From Palsa-504 sp963739135 (GTDB lineage: Bacteria; Actinomycetota; Actinomycetes; Streptosporangiales; Streptosporangiaceae): DNA of 64,000 nucleotides. Within the stretch, counting starts at the first letter, position 1, and every line of letters begins with the position of its first letter. Positions 32,859 through 40,855 of the stretch are shown in pieces. The notes under the pieces are model-generated. The model was not told where the DNA came from. It did not search any database and worked only from the letters and a program-made list of their open reading frames with translations. The stretch is taken from the NCBI GenBank assembly GCA_963739135.1, contig CAVTZG010000026.1, positions 186,001-250,000 on the forward strand. Reading direction: 5' to 3'. The position numbers and the translations under genes are program-made.

Positions 32859-34442
32859 ATGATGGCAGCAGATAGTGCTGCGGATCAGGCGGCCGCGACG
32901 ATTGGCGGCCGGAAGCAGGCCCGGCCCGCGGCTGGCGGCACCGGTGACCTGACCGAGGAACTGATCGCCACCGACTCATGGACAGACGCCATGGTCGCGG
33001 CGGCCGGGATTCCCATCGTCGACGTGCCGCTGGTAACGCTGGGCGGCGGCATGGGCAGCTTCGTCACCGTGGATTACCTGCGGATCGCCGGGGTGGCCAC
33101 CGACCGGATCCGGGTGCTATCGGACATCGACTATCCGTGGCAGACCTACGAGTACCTGACCCGGGTTTCGCAGATTCCGCGCCCCGAACGGATCCGCTCC
33201 GACTCGGCCTCCAGGCCGGACAATATCTGGGGATTCCCCTCCTACGCGCTGGCCGAAGCGATCCACGACCGCACCCTGAAGCCGCTGCGCCAAGTGCTCG
33301 TCGAGCCGATCTGGGCTGATTACTACACTCCGCGAGCGGGCCAGGTCTTCACCGGCCTGGAACGTGAGGCCAAGCGCATCAGATTTTCGGACATGCTGGT
33401 CAAGGGGCAGGTCCGGATGGTGCGCCGCCGCAAGGGCGGCGGCTACTTCACGATCCTGACCCCGCCGGACGCCAAGCCGGCCCGTCGCGTGGCCTACCGG
33501 TCGCAGTTCGTGCACGTCGCGGTCGGGTATCCGGGCCTGAAGTTCCTGCCTGAGCTGCAGGCTTTCCGGACCGAGAACCAGGACTTCTACCACGTGGTCA
33601 GCGCGTACGAAGATCACGAGCATATCTACGACCGGCTCCGCGCGAAGCAGGGGGTAGTGCTGGTCCGAGGCGGCGGCATTGTCGCCTCGCGGGTCCTGCA
33701 GCGCCTGATGGACGACCGGGCCAAGTACAACTTGTCGACCGAGATCGTGCACTTGTTCCGCACCTACGTATCGGGTTCCCACGGCCCCGGCCCGTGGATG
33801 CGGCGCAAGGGCGGCAACGGGTGGGCCTACCAGGGGTTCAACTACCCGAAGTCGGTCTGGGGCGGACAGCTCAAGGCCAAGATGCGCCGCCTGGAGGGAG
33901 ACCAGCGGGCCACCGAGTACAAGCTGATGGGCGGGACCAACACGCCGTACCGGCGGCGCTGGCAGCAGCAGATGAACGAGGGCCGGGCCGGCGGTTGGTA
34001 CCGCGTGCTGGCCGGCACCGTCGAGCAGATGAAGGTCCGCGAGGACGGGATGGTCATCAGCCAGGTCAAGACCTCGCAGGGCGTAGTCGAGGTCGCGGCC
34101 GACTTCGTCATCGACTGCACCGGCCTGGAAGCCGACGTCTCCGAGCACCGAGTGCTGGCCGACCTGCTCGAGCATTCCGGCGCCGGGCGCAACCCGGTCG
34201 GCCGCCTGGATGTCGAGCGCACCTTCGAACTGCGCGGCACGAGCAGCGGGACGGGAGTCATCTACGCCTCGGGAGCCGCCACCCTGGGCGGCTACTTCCC
34301 CGGCGTGGACACGTTCCTGGGCCTGCAGATAGCCGCGCAGGAAATCACCGACGACCTGGCCCGGCGGGGATTCTGCCCGAAAATCGGCCCGGGCCGTTCC
34401 GTTTCTCAATGGCTGCGCTGGGCCAGGAACCAGCAGCCGTAA
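32859..34442 (+). CDS. FAD/NAD(P)-binding oxidoreductase
   Basis: 527 aa with two Rossmann motifs: LVTLGGGMGSFVTVDYLRIAG (about 57-77) for FAD and VVLVRGGGIVASRVLQRL (about 266-283) for NAD(P), and a late FVIDCTGLEADVSEH strand typical of two-dinucleotide-binding flavoproteins. The C-terminal part has GVIYASGAATLGGYFPGVDTF, which resembles the FAD-contacting end of such enzymes. I cannot assign a substrate; similarity to ferredoxin/thioredoxin reductase-like or monooxygenase-like enzymes is only general. A Gly-rich N-terminal 40 residues is disordered. ATG 32859 follows a GGGGGG stretch. Placement between a phosphatase and an FHA protein suggests it is a regulated effector of the module. Confidence 0.75.
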   Translation: MMAADSAADQAAATIGGRKQARPAAGGTGDLTEELIATDSWTDAMVAAAGIPIVDVPLVTLGGGMGSFVTVDYLRIAGVATDRIRVLSDIDYPWQTYEYLTRVSQIPRPERIRSDSASRPDNIWGFPSYALAEAIHDRTLKPLRQVLVEPIWADYYTPRAGQVFTGLEREAKRIRFSDMLVKGQVRMVRRRKGGGYFTILTPPDAKPARRVAYRSQFVHVAVGYPGLKFLPELQAFRTENQDFYHVVSAYEDHEHIYDRLRAKQGVVLVRGGGIVASRVLQRLMDDRAKYNLSTEIVHLFRTYVSGSHGPGPWMRRKGGNGWAYQGFNYPKSVWGGQLKAKMRRLEGDQRATEYKLMGGTNTPYRRRWQQQMNEGRAGGWYRVLAGTVEQMKVREDGMVISQVKTSQGVVEVAADFVIDCTGLEADVSEHRVLADLLEHSGAGRNPVGRLDVERTFELRGTSSGTGVIYASGAATLGGYFPGVDTFLGLQIAAQEITDDLARRGFCPKIGPGRSVSQWLRWARNQQP

Positions 34443-34488
34443 TTCGCTTACCCAAGATGCCCACGCTCCGATAGGGACAGGTGCTGGC

Positions 34489-34926
34489 ATGGTTCCCACC
34501 TTGAGCGGCCGGATACAGACCAGGATCTTCCTGATGGCTGTCGTCGGCGGCCTCATCACGCTCGTGATCGTCCCGGTCTTGCCGGGCAGCGCGCCGCTCG
34601 GCGATAAGTACCGGGACGGCTTCCTGGTCCTCCTGAGCGTCGCCGTGCTGGGCGTGCTCTGGGAGGTTCTCTACCATTTCCTGATGCAATGGCGCTGGGA
34701 GAAGGACTGGCCGACGCTGTTCGGGCTGGCTACCGGGATACCGGAGGGTCTGCTGGTCTGGCTGCTGCTCAGCGTCGGCGCCGTGCCGGGGATCGTGGGG
34801 CACGTCGGCGGGGCCGCGTTCGGAATCCAGTTCATCCTGGTCTGGCTGGGGGTCTGGCTCGTGGCCAACGGGCCGATGCGGGTGCCCTTCATCCGGTGGC
34901 GGTTCGTGGGCGGGAGGGTCTGGTGA
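34489..34926 (+). CDS. small four-helix membrane protein
   Basis: 145 aa with hydrophobic segments MAVVGGLITLVIVPVLPG, GFLVLLSVAVLGVLWEVLYH, ATGIPEGLLVWLLLSVGAV and IQFILVWLGVWLVANGPM. Conserved-looking charged residues (Glu in LWEVLYHFL, Arg/Trp in MQWRWEKDW and FIRWRFVGGRVW) sit at the membrane edges. Function unknown. It overlaps the FHA gene start by 4 nt (GTGA), so it is part of the same operon. Confidence 0.7.
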   Translation: MVPTLSGRIQTRIFLMAVVGGLITLVIVPVLPGSAPLGDKYRDGFLVLLSVAVLGVLWEVLYHFLMQWRWEKDWPTLFGLATGIPEGLLVWLLLSVGAVPGIVGHVGGAAFGIQFILVWLGVWLVANGPMRVPFIRWRFVGGRVW

Positions 34927-36362
34927 CTGAGCAAGGAATCGGTGTCCTGCCCGGCCTGTGGCCGATCCACGGGGACGGGGTGCTGGCCAGGCAGGGAGGC
35001 CTGGTCCTGCTGATCCATCCCGCGGGAGGCGCCTTCACCGACCGGCTGCTTGACCTGCTGACTGACGCGGCCCGGGCCTGCGAGACCGGCCTGCGCTTCG
35101 CCGGCCTGATCGCCGCGGAGTTCGACGCCGACGCCGCCGCGGAGTTCGACGCCGCCGCCGCGACCGGCCAGCCCGGCCCGGCCGCGGTGGCCTTCGGCCC
35201 CGTCGGCGACGGCACGGCCATCGCCATCTACGGCACCGCCTGGGCCGAGATCACGACGGCCCACGGCACGCAGCAGCTGACCGCGGGCCAGCCCTATGGC
35301 CGGCTGCAGTGCGTCCTGCCGTCCCGGGTAATGAAGGTCCGGGCCGGCGTGCAGGCCGCGGACGGCGACGCCAGCACCGATCCCTACCTGCGCCTGGCTG
35401 ACGGGATGGTCCGGGCCGTGGCCCTGGTTTACGCTCCCGAAGAAACCCCGCGAAGGACCGCTGACCGGGGCAGGCGCGCGCTGCTGCCCGAGCGCACCGT
35501 CATGGACGCGGCCTGGGGCGGGCAGGCCGCTGCCCCCAGCCACCAGCTTGACCAGGCTAAGGAGGCGGCGCCGGTTCCCGCCGAGCCGTCCGTGCACCAG
35601 CAGGGGGCAGGCCAGGCCGAACAGCCGGCCTACCAGCCAGACGCCGGCCATGCCGCTTACCAGCCCGCCGCCGGCCAGGACGGTCAGCCCGCCTACCAGC
35701 CAGAGGCGGGCCGCGCCGAGCACGTGGTCGGGGACCCCTTCGAAGCCGACAGCCTGGCCGGCCGGTCGTTCATCTCCATACCGCTTATCGGCGACCAGGC
35801 CGCCAGCGAGATACCCCAGCGGGACCCGCTGCCGCTGGGCGCCGAACCTCCGGACGACCGCGAGCTCGGAACCGCGGACCAGCACCCCCAGGTCGTCGTG
35901 GGCGTCTACTGCAAGAACGGGCACTTCGACGACCCCGAGGCGCGCTACTGCGCCGTGTGCGGCATCGGCATGGCCCAGCTGACCAAGGTGCCCCAGGACG
36001 GGCCGCGGCCGCCGCTCGGCGTGCTGGTCCTGCAGGACGGTTCGGTATGCCAGCTCGACGCCGACTACGTGCTGGGCCGGGAGCCGACCCTGGAAAGCTC
36101 GGTGGCCGACGGCAGCGCCCGGCCGCTCCGGCTCGGCACCGCCTCGGGCCTGGTGTCCCGGATCCACGCCCGCGTCGAGCTCGACGGCTGGCAGGTGTTC
36201 ATCTCCGACCTGAATTCCGCGAACGGCACCCAGGTCCTCCTGCCGGGAGACACCAGCGGCAGGACACTGGAGCCCGGCATCCGCACTCCTCTCGTGGCCG
36301 GGGCCCAGATCCGACTGGGCGGCGACTACGGACTCAGATATGACTCGCACCGTCACCGGTAA
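34923..36362 (+). CDS. zinc-ribbon/FHA signalling protein
   Basis: 479 aa. Residues 1-165 form an unrecognised alpha/beta domain (HPAGGAFTDRLLDLL, AIAIYGTAWAEITTAHG). A low-complexity linker with a repeated QPAYQPEAG unit follows, then a zinc ribbon (CKNGHFDDPEARYCAVCG, about 330-347) and a C-terminal FHA domain (VLGREPTLESSV, SRIHARVEL, SDLNSANGTQV, about 365-475). The ribbon-FHA pairing is the same as in the GarA-like protein 8 kb upstream, but the sequence is distinct. The FHA domain should bind phospho-Thr on the neighbouring kinases or phosphatase. GTG 34923 is coupled to the preceding gene, and the next gene's ATG follows 27 nt after its stop. Confidence 0.85.
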   Translation: MTEQGIGVLPGLWPIHGDGVLARQGGLVLLIHPAGGAFTDRLLDLLTDAARACETGLRFAGLIAAEFDADAAAEFDAAAATGQPGPAAVAFGPVGDGTAIAIYGTAWAEITTAHGTQQLTAGQPYGRLQCVLPSRVMKVRAGVQAADGDASTDPYLRLADGMVRAVALVYAPEETPRRTADRGRRALLPERTVMDAAWGGQAAAPSHQLDQAKEAAPVPAEPSVHQQGAGQAEQPAYQPDAGHAAYQPAAGQDGQPAYQPEAGRAEHVVGDPFEADSLAGRSFISIPLIGDQAASEIPQRDPLPLGAEPPDDRELGTADQHPQVVVGVYCKNGHFDDPEARYCAVCGIGMAQLTKVPQDGPRPPLGVLVLQDGSVCQLDADYVLGREPTLESSVADGSARPLRLGTASGLVSRIHARVELDGWQVFISDLNSANGTQVLLPGDTSGRTLEPGIRTPLVAGAQIRLGGDYGLRYDSHRHR

Positions 36363-36389
36363 GTGACGCGGCGGAGCTGGGGGCTAACC

Positions 36390-38399
36390 ATGAGCCTTAA
36401 CGATGTCCAGCTGCTCCTGGCGGACGTGGCCATCATCATCATCCTGGCCAGGCTGCTCGGCAGCATAGCGCGCCGCCTCGGGCAGCCGCCGGTGCTGGGC
36501 GAGATCCTGGTCGGGATCCTGCTGGGGCCGACGTTCTTCCACGCCCGCATCACCAACGCGCTGTTCCCGCCGTCACTGATCCCCCCGCTGACCGCGCTGG
36601 CCGACATCGGGCTCGTGCTGTTCATGTTCGTCGTCGGGTACGAGGTGGACCTGCGCCTGATCCGGGGCCGGGAGCGGGTCGCGGTGGCCGTCTCCACCGG
36701 GTCGGTCATCCTCCCGCTGGCCCTGGGCTCGCTGCTCGGGGTGTGGCTGGCCCACCGCAACCACGTGCCGCACGTGTCCACGTTCGCGCTGTTCATCGGC
36801 ACCGCCATGGCGGCCACCGCGTTCCCCGTACTGGCCCGCATCCTGACCGACCGGGGCCTGCACCGCACCCGCATCGGCGGGATCGCGCTGGCCAGTGCCG
36901 CGATAGCCGACGTGCTGGCCTGGATCTTGCTGGCGGTGGTGGTCGCGCTGGCCGGGAGTACCCAGCAATGGAAGGTGCTGCTCGCCATCCCCTATGCCGC
37001 CGCGATGTTCGTAGTCGTCAGGCCGCTGCTGCGCAGGCTGGGCCAGAGCTACCTGAAGGCGGGCCGGCTCACCCCGAACGTCCTGGCCACCGTGCTGGCC
37101 GCGCTGCTGCTGTCCTGCTACGCCACCAACTGGATGGGCCTGCATTTCATCTTCGGCGCGTTCCTGTTCGGCATCATCATGCCCCGCGAGCCGGTCATGG
37201 CCATGCGGGAGGAGATCCTCGAGCGCCTGGAACAGCTCAGCGTCGTGGTGCTGCTCCCGCTGTACTTCGTGGTGTCGGGCCTGAGCATCAACCTGTCCAC
37301 CATCGGGCGGTCCGGTCTCGAGGAGCTCGGCGCCATCCTGGTCGTCGCCATCGGCGGGAAGCTGGTCGGCGCCTACCTGGGTGCCCAGCTCACCGGGGTC
37401 CGCGGCCGCAACGCCGGCGTGCTCGCCACGCTGATGAACACCCGGGGCCTGACCGAGCTGGTCATCCTGAGCGTCGGGCTCCAGCTGCACATCCTGACCA
37501 AGCCGCTGTACACCCTTATGGTGGTCATGGCGCTAGTCACGACCGCGATGAGCGGCCCGCTGCTGAGGTGGATCTACCCCGACAAGATCATGCAGCGCGA
37601 CCGGGCCGCCGCGGACCGGGCGGCGATTGCGGGCGGATCGGCGCACCGGGTCGTGGTGCTCGTCGACCAGCCGGAGACGGCCGGGCCCCTGGTCGACGTG
37701 GGCGCCGACCTGGCTGCCACGCGGCCGGGCAGCGAGCTGGTGCTGGCCCACCTGGTCTCGATCCGGCCCGCCGGCCGCCTGGAGGTGGGCACCGGCCTGG
37801 GCGGTGAGCTGATGCAGATGACCGTGGTCATGCGCCAGCTGAACGACCTGGCCGAGCGGGCCGCGGCCCGCGGCGCCCGGGCCGTAGTGCTCTCGCGCAT
37901 GAGCGACGACGTACCAGGTGAGCTGCCGTCCTTCATCGCGGCCGCCGAACCCGACACGCTCGTCCTGCGCGCCGGCGACGGGATACGCGAGGCCGCCGGG
38001 GCCAACGACGCGATCCGCATGGTCACCGCCGGCGCCGCCCTGCCCGAGGCGCCGAGCGCCGTGGCCGTCTATTGCGGGCACGGCGGCGGCGCCACCGCCG
38101 CGCTGGATGTCGCCGCCCAGGTGGCCGCGGCCAGGCAGCTGGAGCTCATCCTGGCCGGGGACGAGGGCAGGCGGGTCCGCAACGCGGCCGCGGAACTGGC
38201 CCAGCAGGGCATCCCCGCCAGCAGCGGCCCGCCTCCGGAGGGCGCTTTGGTCATCGCGAGCGAGGACGGCGCCGCCACCGGTGCCGCCACTGGCGCCGCC
38301 GTGCACCTGACCGTCCGGGCAGGCAGTGGCGAGGACATCGAGGAGCGTCACAGAATCGGTACCCCGGTCTCCGCTCTGGAGCCAGGAAGGCGGCAATGA
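36390..38399 (+). CDS. CPA2-type cation/proton antiporter with UspA-like C-terminus
   Basis: 669 aa. Residues 1-390 form about 12 membrane helices of the Na+/H+-exchanger fold (PPVLGEILVGILLGPTFF, FMFVVGYEVDLRLI, AMAATAFPVLARILTDRGL, NTRGLTELVILSVGLQL). In the ion-binding helix the usual Asp-Asp or Asn-Asp pair reads AIADVLAW, with a single Asp as in CHX/KefB-like members. Residues 420-669 are cytoplasmic and repeat the UspA-like pattern (HRVVVLVDQPETAGPLVDVG, VAVYCGHGGGATAALDVAAQ), a likely nucleotide-sensing or phosphorylation target domain. ATG 36390 has a purine-rich site 6 nt upstream. Its stop overlaps the next kinase start (ATGA). Confidence 0.87.
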   Translation: MSLNDVQLLLADVAIIIILARLLGSIARRLGQPPVLGEILVGILLGPTFFHARITNALFPPSLIPPLTALADIGLVLFMFVVGYEVDLRLIRGRERVAVAVSTGSVILPLALGSLLGVWLAHRNHVPHVSTFALFIGTAMAATAFPVLARILTDRGLHRTRIGGIALASAAIADVLAWILLAVVVALAGSTQQWKVLLAIPYAAAMFVVVRPLLRRLGQSYLKAGRLTPNVLATVLAALLLSCYATNWMGLHFIFGAFLFGIIMPREPVMAMREEILERLEQLSVVVLLPLYFVVSGLSINLSTIGRSGLEELGAILVVAIGGKLVGAYLGAQLTGVRGRNAGVLATLMNTRGLTELVILSVGLQLHILTKPLYTLMVVMALVTTAMSGPLLRWIYPDKIMQRDRAAADRAAIAGGSAHRVVVLVDQPETAGPLVDVGADLAATRPGSELVLAHLVSIRPAGRLEVGTGLGGELMQMTVVMRQLNDLAERAAARGARAVVLSRMSDDVPGELPSFIAAAEPDTLVLRAGDGIREAAGANDAIRMVTAGAALPEAPSAVAVYCGHGGGATAALDVAAQVAAARQLELILAGDEGRRVRNAAAELAQQGIPASSGPPPEGALVIASEDGAATGAATGAAVHLTVRAGSGEDIEERHRIGTPVSALEPGRRQ

Positions 38400-39226
38400 T
38401 CATGACTGGTGAACATGACGGCATCGCCGACTATCAGTTCATCCGGAAGCTCGGCGCCGGGGGCCACGGGGTGTTCTACCTCGCCCGCCGGCCGGAACGG
38501 CTGCCCATCACCGCCAACTACGTCGCGGTCAAGGTGCTCTCCGGCGGCAGCAGCCAGGATCTGTTCAGGTGGGCGCACCGCGAGCTCGCTGCGTTCGCCG
38601 CGGTCAGCTCGCCCTACCTGGTCAGCCTGTACGACGCGGGCCAGCAGGGCGAGGAGGTGTACTACTCGATGGAGTACCTGCCCGGCGGCTCGCTGGCCGA
38701 GCCGGCCGAGCCGCTCAGCCGGGCCGCCGCCTTGAAGGCCATGGCCGACGTCTCCCGCGCCGCGCACGCCCTGCACGAGGCCGGCATCGCCCACCGTGAC
38801 ATCAAGCCGGGCAACGTCCTGCTGCAGCCCGGCGGGGCCAAGCTGGCCGACCTCGGCCTCAGCCACGTGCTCTCACCCGGGATCACCGTCACCGGCATGG
38901 GCCCCGCGGGCGATATCGGCTACCTCGACCCGTGCCTGATGCGCGGCGATCGCCCGTCCCGGGCCAGCGACGTGTTCTCGCTGGGCGCTACCTTGCACTT
39001 CGCCCTGGTAGGCGAGGGCCTGTGGGGGCAGCTCCCGCAGGATGATCCGGTCATGGCCATGCGCACGGTCGTGTCCCATCCGCCCGCCATCTCTGCCCAG
39101 GTGGACCCGGCGGCCCGGGATATCATCGCCTGGGCCATCGCCGCCGACCCGGCCGAACGGCCCGGCACCGCCCTGGAGCTCGCCGAGCGAATCGAGGAGC
39201 TCGCTATGGCCTCCGCCCCCGATTAG
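38396..39226 (+). CDS. Ser/Thr protein kinase (compact, soluble)
   Basis: 276 aa, essentially only a kinase domain. The Gly loop is KLGAGGHGVFYLA, the ATP-Lys lies in YVAVKVLSGG, the catalytic loop is HRDIKPGNVLL (Asp about 135) and the metal-binding motif reads DLG (LADLGLSHV) instead of DFG, a tolerated variant. An activation-loop Thr (GITVTGMGPAGDIGY) is present. No membrane helix or PASTA domains. It is translationally coupled to the antiporter gene, so the antiporter's cytoplasmic domain is an obvious candidate substrate. Confidence 0.88.
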   Translation: MIMTGEHDGIADYQFIRKLGAGGHGVFYLARRPERLPITANYVAVKVLSGGSSQDLFRWAHRELAAFAAVSSPYLVSLYDAGQQGEEVYYSMEYLPGGSLAEPAEPLSRAAALKAMADVSRAAHALHEAGIAHRDIKPGNVLLQPGGAKLADLGLSHVLSPGITVTGMGPAGDIGYLDPCLMRGDRPSRASDVFSLGATLHFALVGEGLWGQLPQDDPVMAMRTVVSHPPAISAQVDPAARDIIAWAIAADPAERPGTALELAERIEELAMASAPD

Positions 39227-39237
39227 CGCATATAAAG

Positions 39238-39275
39238 TTGGGGGGTCCGGGGGGGACGACCCCCCGGGAAAAGAA
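39238..39275 (-). repeat. dispersed G/C-tract repeat, copy D (between kinase genes)
   Basis: Read on the minus strand, CTTTTCCCGGGGGGTCGTCC then CCCCCGGACCCCCC matches the centre of copy B (CTTTTCCCGGGGGGACCCAT, CCCCGGACCCCCC). It is the only clearly intergenic copy and lies 11 nt after the first kinase stop. Confidence 0.75.
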
Positions 39276-39317
39276 TGCCTGGCCGGTAGCGGCAGCCGGC
39301 CAGGGACGGAGACGTGG

Positions 39318-40625
39318 ATGACATCGGCGACGAGGAGCGAGCCTGACGGGCCGCGCTTTGGGCCTTACATCCTGACGGCCGTCATCGGCCGCGGCGGGAT
39401 GGGCGTCGTCTACCGCGCCTACAACACCGTCAAGGCGCGCACCGTCGCCCTCAAGGTGCTGACCCCCGAACTGGCCGCGGATCCGGTGTACCGGGAACGC
39501 TTCCGCCGCGAGTCCCGGCGCGCGGCCCGGCTCAGCGAGCCGCACATCATCCCCATCCACGACTACGGGCAGATTGACGGCCGCCTGTTCATCGACATGC
39601 GCCTGGTGCAGGGCACCGACCTGTCCACCATGCTGGAGCGCGACGGGCCGCTGCCGCCGAACGGGGCGGCCTGGGTCATTGCCCAGGTCGCCTCGGCACT
39701 GGACGCCGCGCATGCCGACGGGCTGGTGCACCGGGACGTCAAGCCGTCCAACGTGCTGATCACCGGGCATATCCAGAGCATGCCGTTCGCCTATCTGATC
39801 GACTTCGGCATCGCCCGCGCGGTCGGCAGCGTCACCGTCTCCACCGCCACCAGCGCCGTCGGCACCCTGGCCTACATGGCGCCGGAACGGATCAACGGGG
39901 CGCCCGGCGACCACCGGTCGGACGTGTACTCGCTGGCCTGCGTGCTGTACGAGTGCCTGACCGGGCACGAGCCGTTCACCGGGGAGATGGTGGCCGTCAT
40001 GTGGGCCCAGATCAACTCCCCGCCGCCCGCGCCCACCGCGGTCAGGCCCGGCCTGCCCGCCACGGTCGACCAGGTCATCGCGCGCGGCATGGCCAAGGAC
40101 CCGGCCAGCCGGTATAGCACCGCGGGCGAGCTGGCCGCCGCCATGCTGGCCGCGGTCGATCCCAGCGTACGGCAGGCCCGGGAGCCGGAACCCGGCCCGC
40201 CGACCGCGGTCACCTACGTCCCGGCCAAGGGGGACCGGCCCGCACCGCACCAGACGGGCGCCGACGTCCCGCTGTGGGAAGGTGACCCGGCCGGCCGGAC
40301 CCAGGCCGCGCTGCGCGCCATCGTGGCCAACCCCCAGCTGGGGGTGGCCGCCCTGTCCAGCTCGCAGGCCATGTCCGCCGCGCTGAAGGACCTGCTTCCC
40401 GGTCGGCCCCGGGAGACGAAGGTGCTGGTGGCCGCGGCCGAGGTGGGGCTGACCGCGGCCCTGAAGTATCACACGGCGCGCGGCATGGACGTGACTACCG
40501 CCCGCCGGCGGGCGGCGCGGTCCTTCGCCAAGCACACCGGGTTCGCGCCGGAAGCATGCAGCTGGGCGGTCGACCACCTGACCGCGGCGCTCGGCCTGGA
40601 CGCCGGCTCCGAGGTAGCCCGGTAG
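39318..40625 (+). CDS. Ser/Thr protein kinase with C-terminal helical adaptor-like domain
   Basis: 435 aa. The kinase domain (about 15-285) is complete: VIGRGGMGVVYRAY, VALKVL, HRDVKPSNVLI (Asp about 140), DFGIARAVG, GTLAYMAPERI and SDVYSLACVLYECLTG. After a Pro-rich linker, the last 95 residues form a helical domain with the pattern LKDLLPGRPRETKVLVAAAE, then RAARSFAKHTGF and CSWAVDHLTAALGL. I recognise this pattern from small C-terminal domains appended to various bacterial signalling and conflict proteins, where it is thought to mediate protein interactions. There is no membrane helix. ATG 39318 follows GGGACGGAG. It ends the cluster, 66 nt before the riboswitch. Confidence 0.88.
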   Translation: MTSATRSEPDGPRFGPYILTAVIGRGGMGVVYRAYNTVKARTVALKVLTPELAADPVYRERFRRESRRAARLSEPHIIPIHDYGQIDGRLFIDMRLVQGTDLSTMLERDGPLPPNGAAWVIAQVASALDAAHADGLVHRDVKPSNVLITGHIQSMPFAYLIDFGIARAVGSVTVSTATSAVGTLAYMAPERINGAPGDHRSDVYSLACVLYECLTGHEPFTGEMVAVMWAQINSPPPAPTAVRPGLPATVDQVIARGMAKDPASRYSTAGELAAAMLAAVDPSVRQAREPEPGPPTAVTYVPAKGDRPAPHQTGADVPLWEGDPAGRTQAALRAIVANPQLGVAALSSSQAMSAALKDLLPGRPRETKVLVAAAEVGLTAALKYHTARGMDVTTARRRAARSFAKHTGFAPEACSWAVDHLTAALGLDAGSEVAR

Positions 40626-40690
40626 AACCGGGGCGTCGGGTCCCACAATCTGGTCCCGCTCGGGTAAGATCTCAATTGCTGATGACACCG

Positions 40691-40789
40691 GCCGGGAGAG
40701 ATCCCGCATTGCTGCGGGCGCCGAAGGGGCAACATCCCCGGAACCTCTCAGGCACACGAACCAGCCGGAACAGGCATCTCTGGAGCGGG
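40691..40789 (+). ncRNA. glycine riboswitch upstream of gcvP
   Basis: The glycine aptamer core is clear: GGGAGAG (40694-40700), the conserved CGCCGAAGGGGCAA (40719-40732) and CCTCTCAGGCA (40744-40754), with GAGAG pairing to CTCTC. Only one full aptamer is seen; a short downstream piece (CATCTCTGGAG) resembles the remnant second aptamer of single-type glycine riboswitches. TAAGAT at 40665-40670 may be the -10. The gcvP ribosome-binding site GGGAGG (40844-40849) is followed by CTCTCT, which could pair with the aptamer's GAGAG in the alternative state. Confidence 0.9.
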
Positions 40790-40855
40790 CCCAGCAGGCC
40801 AAAGGGGCCGCGACAGACGGGGAGCCAGCGACCGCGCTCGTCCGGGAGGCTCTCT

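Noticed and set aside
40770..40800. Second full glycine aptamer
   Set aside because: Only CTCTGGAG-like remnants are present; the second GCCGAAGG core is missing.
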